A stretch of 23,264 nt of DNA from Conidiobolus incongruus B7586. Its lineage: Eukaryota > Entomophthoromycota > Entomophthoromycetes > Entomophthorales > Conidiobolaceae. Every line of letters starts with the position of its first letter. Position 1 is the first letter of the stretch. Below are positions 20,660 through 23,264 of this stretch, in pieces. The stretch covers positions 1-23,264 of the forward strand of contig JNEM01016240.1 in NCBI GenBank assembly GCA_000697335.1, written 5' to 3'. Made by a program: the position numbers and the translations under genes. The notes below the pieces were generated by a model, which did not search any database, was not told the DNA's origin, and saw nothing but the letters and a program-made list of their open reading frames with translations.

Positions 20660-22334
20660 ATGGAGACTAGCGTTAATAAAGCTTGTAGAACCGATAAATT
20701 CGCACCTAAAACGAAACACTTAGTTGGTAACTTTTGAACATTATCTTCATTATTTCTACTAATTCCAAATTAGCAATATGTAGTTACTCCTGGGAGAATA
20801 AAGCTACCCTCCGCAATATGATCGATTTACTGGGTGACAAATTGAGAGATAGTCACTGGACTGTAGTGTATAAATCACTCATTTGCATTCATACACTCAT
20901 GAGGGACGGTAGCTCCGAAAATGTGTTTAACTATTTGGTGAGTTGTCATAGAATTTTGAATGTAAGTGGGTTTAGGCCGAAACCTAATAGTTCAGGTAAA
21001 TTGCTTCATTCGTTAATTTATAGATTTATTAATTCAGAATAGGGATCCACCAATCCAAAAATATTAGGATGTACGCTTCTTATTTGGAAGATAAGGTAGA
21101 AGTTTGGCGTAATTTAAAAATTGATTTTGGTGAAAGTAGGACGGATTTCGCTATGAAATTAGTGACAGATACAAATATTTCTAACCTTCTAAAGAATTTG
21201 GAAGCTTTACAAAAACATTTGGACGCTTTGTTGAATATGAAATTGAATGAAGCAGATATTGATAATGAGGTGACGTTATACTGCTTGAGACTGATGATTA
21301 GGGATTGTCTCAAGTTGTTTCAACTTTTGAACCATGGGATTATCTTTATGTTGAAGCATTATTTCGATATGAGTGTTCCGAATGCGACCAATGCCTTGAA
21401 CGTTTATAGAAAATTTACAGAACAGACTAAAGAAGTCACCGAATACTTGAAGGTTGGGAAATTGTTCGAAAGTTACTTGGGCTTCAATATTCCCAACTTG
21501 AAGCACGCTCCAGTCAGTTTGGCTGAGGGCTTGGAGGAGTATTTGAAAAATCCTAACAAACAGCAAAATCAATTCAATTTTAATAACAATACTAACACCA
21601 CAACTAACAATACTAACGACGTTTTCGATTTCTTTAATTTAAACAACACATCATCCCAACCGGGCAGGATCAATCCACCACCATCCAGTCAGAACACGAG
21701 TGCCAAGCAGAAACAGGTGATTGACTTCTTCGAAAGTATCGCTGAGGATCCTACCCTACAATCGAATCCCTACCAACAGAATTTTGACAGTATAACTAGG
21801 ACTCAAAATGACCTCAGTTTACTCAACACTTTCGATCCCTTCGCCCTAGGAGGTCCCAGTTCCGCCAGCAGTACCAACATATCATTTGCCAATTCTTCAT
21901 TTTCTAATACGAGTAGCCAGATGAGCAGTAATCCATTCGCAAGCCTACAATCCCAGTCGTCCACCAACACGTCATTCCAGTCTTCCCAATCCTTCAACCC
22001 AGTGTTTCCACCCATGCCCACGATGAATACTATGCCACAATCCGCTCCCAGCACTATTGGTCAAACTCACCAGAGGAAAAATAGTCAGAACCCCTTCAGT
22101 AATGTTAACACATTGAACTTTAACAATAACTCCAACACGAATCCATTCTCAACGATGCAAACGAATAGTTTCCAGAACCAGAATTCAATGACCTCACAGT
22201 CTAGTACCAATCCTTTCAGTTTTAGTCAGGATCAACACAGTGGAACAGGTAGTGGGGGTAATACATTTAATTCTGTATTCCCGCCACCCCAGCAAGCTAC
22301 CGCCACCCAGCAGAATACTTTTAATCCATTTTAA
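20660..22334 (+). CDS. AP180/CALM-family clathrin adaptor (ANTH domain), 526 aa
   Basis: This is an endocytic adaptor that binds PtdIns(4,5)P2 at the plasma membrane and recruits clathrin and EH-domain proteins. Exons: 20660-20726, 20774-20995, 21043-22334; both introns are 47 nt and the joined frame is intact. The N-terminal ANTH domain (about residues 1-260) carries the lipid-binding pattern K-x9-K-x-K-H (Lys7, Lys17, Lys19, His20), then SHWTVVYKSLICIHTLMRDG and NIRMYASYLEDKV, as in yeast Yap1801/1802 and CALM. The C-terminal half is low-complexity Asn/Ser/Gln with five NPF motifs (residues 393, 446, 463, 486 and the very end, 524-526) for EH domains such as those of Ede1/Pan1, plus DLSLL and DPF (361-363) of the clathrin/AP-2 binding type. 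The ANTH insert after SGFRP is short. Downstream A-rich AATAAAATAAAATAAA (about 22365-22381) may direct polyadenylation. The gene is tail-to-tail with the PPR gene. Confidence 0.95.
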
Positions 22335-22576
22335 AGGTTTTGAGAATTTATTATTTAATCATTGAAAATAAAATAAAATAAAAAATGGAATTGGTATAAA
22401 CATCATTAAATATTATTATTTTAAATATTTAAATTGAAAATAAGTAAAAAAATATATAATTTCACAATAAATTGATATAATAAAGAATATTAATAAAATT
22501 TATTAAGGTAAATAATTTTTTGAGATTATATATAATACATAATATGATATTTAGAGGGTAAAGATAAATTTCATAA
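22335..22576. other. Short convergent intergenic region
   Basis: About 240 bp of AT-rich sequence separates the stops of two convergent genes and must contain both 3' ends. Overlapping AATAAA-type repeats are at 22365-22381 on the plus strand. Confidence 0.5.
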
Positions 22577-23264
22577 TTATTTGTTTAAATGGCTGATGGC
22601 ATGAGTATTAACATAGGGAACGGGTGCCAACTTCATCGCTTCGAAACTAAGGTGATCTACCTTGGGGTAGGCCGAAATGTAGATGCGGTAGACCTCGTTC
22701 GCGAGATCGTGACGCCCTCTCTTGGTAAGTTCGTGAATGAAGGCGTGGCACAGATCTAAGTGAATCTGGAGGGGTGATTTCGATAGTTGCAGGAAGAGAT
22801 CGTAAGCCCAGTCGAGCTCGCCGTGGATGCGCGAGAGGTTGAGGATCAGAATGCGGTAGTGCGTCCAGCTAATGAAGTGGCCGGCATCCCTGATCTGGTT
22901 GATGAGGGGATTGACCTTGTTGAGCTGGTAAGGTTCCAATTGTGTGTAGAAGCGGAACTGCAATGCTTGAGTGCGTTCGTCCATAGGGAGATTGAAGTCT
23001 GTCATCATTTGAAACAGACTGGCGGTTTCTTTGAAATCGCGGTTCACCTCAATAGAGTGCTCAATCAGTTGGTGGAAGATACTAGGACGGCTGATCATGT
23101 CACGCTTGAGACTGGGGGAGTCTAATACCTTTTGAAAGAAGCCCTTGGCTTTTGCATAGTCGTTTTGCTTGAGGGCAGCCTTAATGAATGTACCGTAACC
23201 GACAAGATCAACTTCGAGCTGGAGGCCTGAGATCTTGCGTTGGACTTGCCATACTTTGTTAAGT
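22577..23264 (-). CDS. Pentatricopeptide-repeat (PPR) protein, 3' part, cut by the window edge
   Basis: The frame is open from the right edge (23263) to the stop at 22577, giving the last 228 residues. The Met at 23098 is internal, because coding sequence continues upstream as DLVGYGTFIKAALKQNDYAKA, a typical PPR repeat. Several more 35-residue helical-pair units follow, for example starting at SIFHQLIEHSIEVNRDFKE, HYRILILNLSRIHGELDWAYD and CHAFIHELTKRGRHDLANEVY. PPR proteins bind single-stranded RNA and most fungal members act in mitochondrial RNA processing, stability or translation. The targeting peptide and N-terminus are outside the window, so the specific orthologue cannot be named. Base composition is clearly more GC-rich than the neighbouring intergenic DNA. 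No intron is visible in this part. Confidence 0.85.
   Translation of the reverse strand, partial: LNKVWQVQRKISGLQLEVDLVGYGTFIKAALKQNDYAKAKGFFQKVLDSPSLKRDMISRPSIFHQLIEHSIEVNRDFKETASLFQMMTDFNLPMDERTQALQFRFYTQLEPYQLNKVNPLINQIRDAGHFISWTHYRILILNLSRIHGELDWAYDLFLQLSKSPLQIHLDLCHAFIHELTKRGRHDLANEVYRIYISAYPKVDHLSFEAMKLAPVPYVNTHAISHLNK

Noticed and set aside
22787-23125. Plus-strand 112-codon frame opposite the PPR gene
   Set aside because: It is a mirror of the minus-strand PPR coding region, which has recognisable repeats and continues to the window edge.
1-23264. CRISPR arrays, operons or other prokaryotic systems
   Set aside because: No regularly spaced direct repeats were seen. Spliceosomal introns, eukaryotic protein families and Pol III tRNA genes show a eukaryotic nuclear genome.

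Overview
The window looks like nuclear DNA from a very AT-rich, early-diverging fungus. The evidence is fungal-style RRP12, AP180/ANTH and PPR genes with introns of 47-58 nt, GT...AG ends and TTAAY/CTAAT branch-like sites close to the acceptor, a trypsin-like protease, and a chromodomain Ty3/gypsy retroelement primed by initiator tRNA-Met. An entomophthoroid such as Conidiobolus would fit, but that is a guess from gene style. Host genes end in TAA or TAG and have none in frame, so the standard code is assumed.

Layout. Positions 1-9017 are a nested transposon graveyard. It holds the 3' part of a very decayed chromovirus (1-1447), a mariner tail (1448-1684, continuing at 7404-7424), a structurally complete but coding-dead chromovirus with 397-bp LTRs and a 5-bp target duplication (1685-7398), a decayed mariner (7427-8773), and a truncated reverse-strand LTR of the same family (8774-9017). 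A compositionally different 703-bp element with inverted ends TGTCACG.GCCGG lies at 9183-9885. After an AT desert comes a single-exon trypsin-like protease gene (11780-12520), a tRNA-Lys(CTT) on the minus strand (13466-13538) and a small unexplained island (13541-13865).

Positions 15341-23264 are the conserved host block. RRP12 (ribosome biogenesis, 15341-19436, seven exons) is followed by tRNA-Val(AAC) (19805-19878), an intact three-exon ANTH/AP180 endocytic adaptor (20660-22334) and, convergent with it, the 3' end of a pentatricopeptide-repeat gene on the minus strand (22577 to the right edge). These are unrelated housekeeping functions (40S subunit assembly and export, clathrin endocytosis, probably mitochondrial RNA metabolism) with no sign of co-regulation.

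Points to check: RRP12 has two single-base frame discontinuities of opposite sign (about 15735-15755 and 18665-18680) in an otherwise strongly conserved protein; the trypsin has no visible signal peptide; the retroelements show RIP-like C-to-T decay; and the transposon nest can be put in a relative order. I did not find a convincing new multi-gene system.
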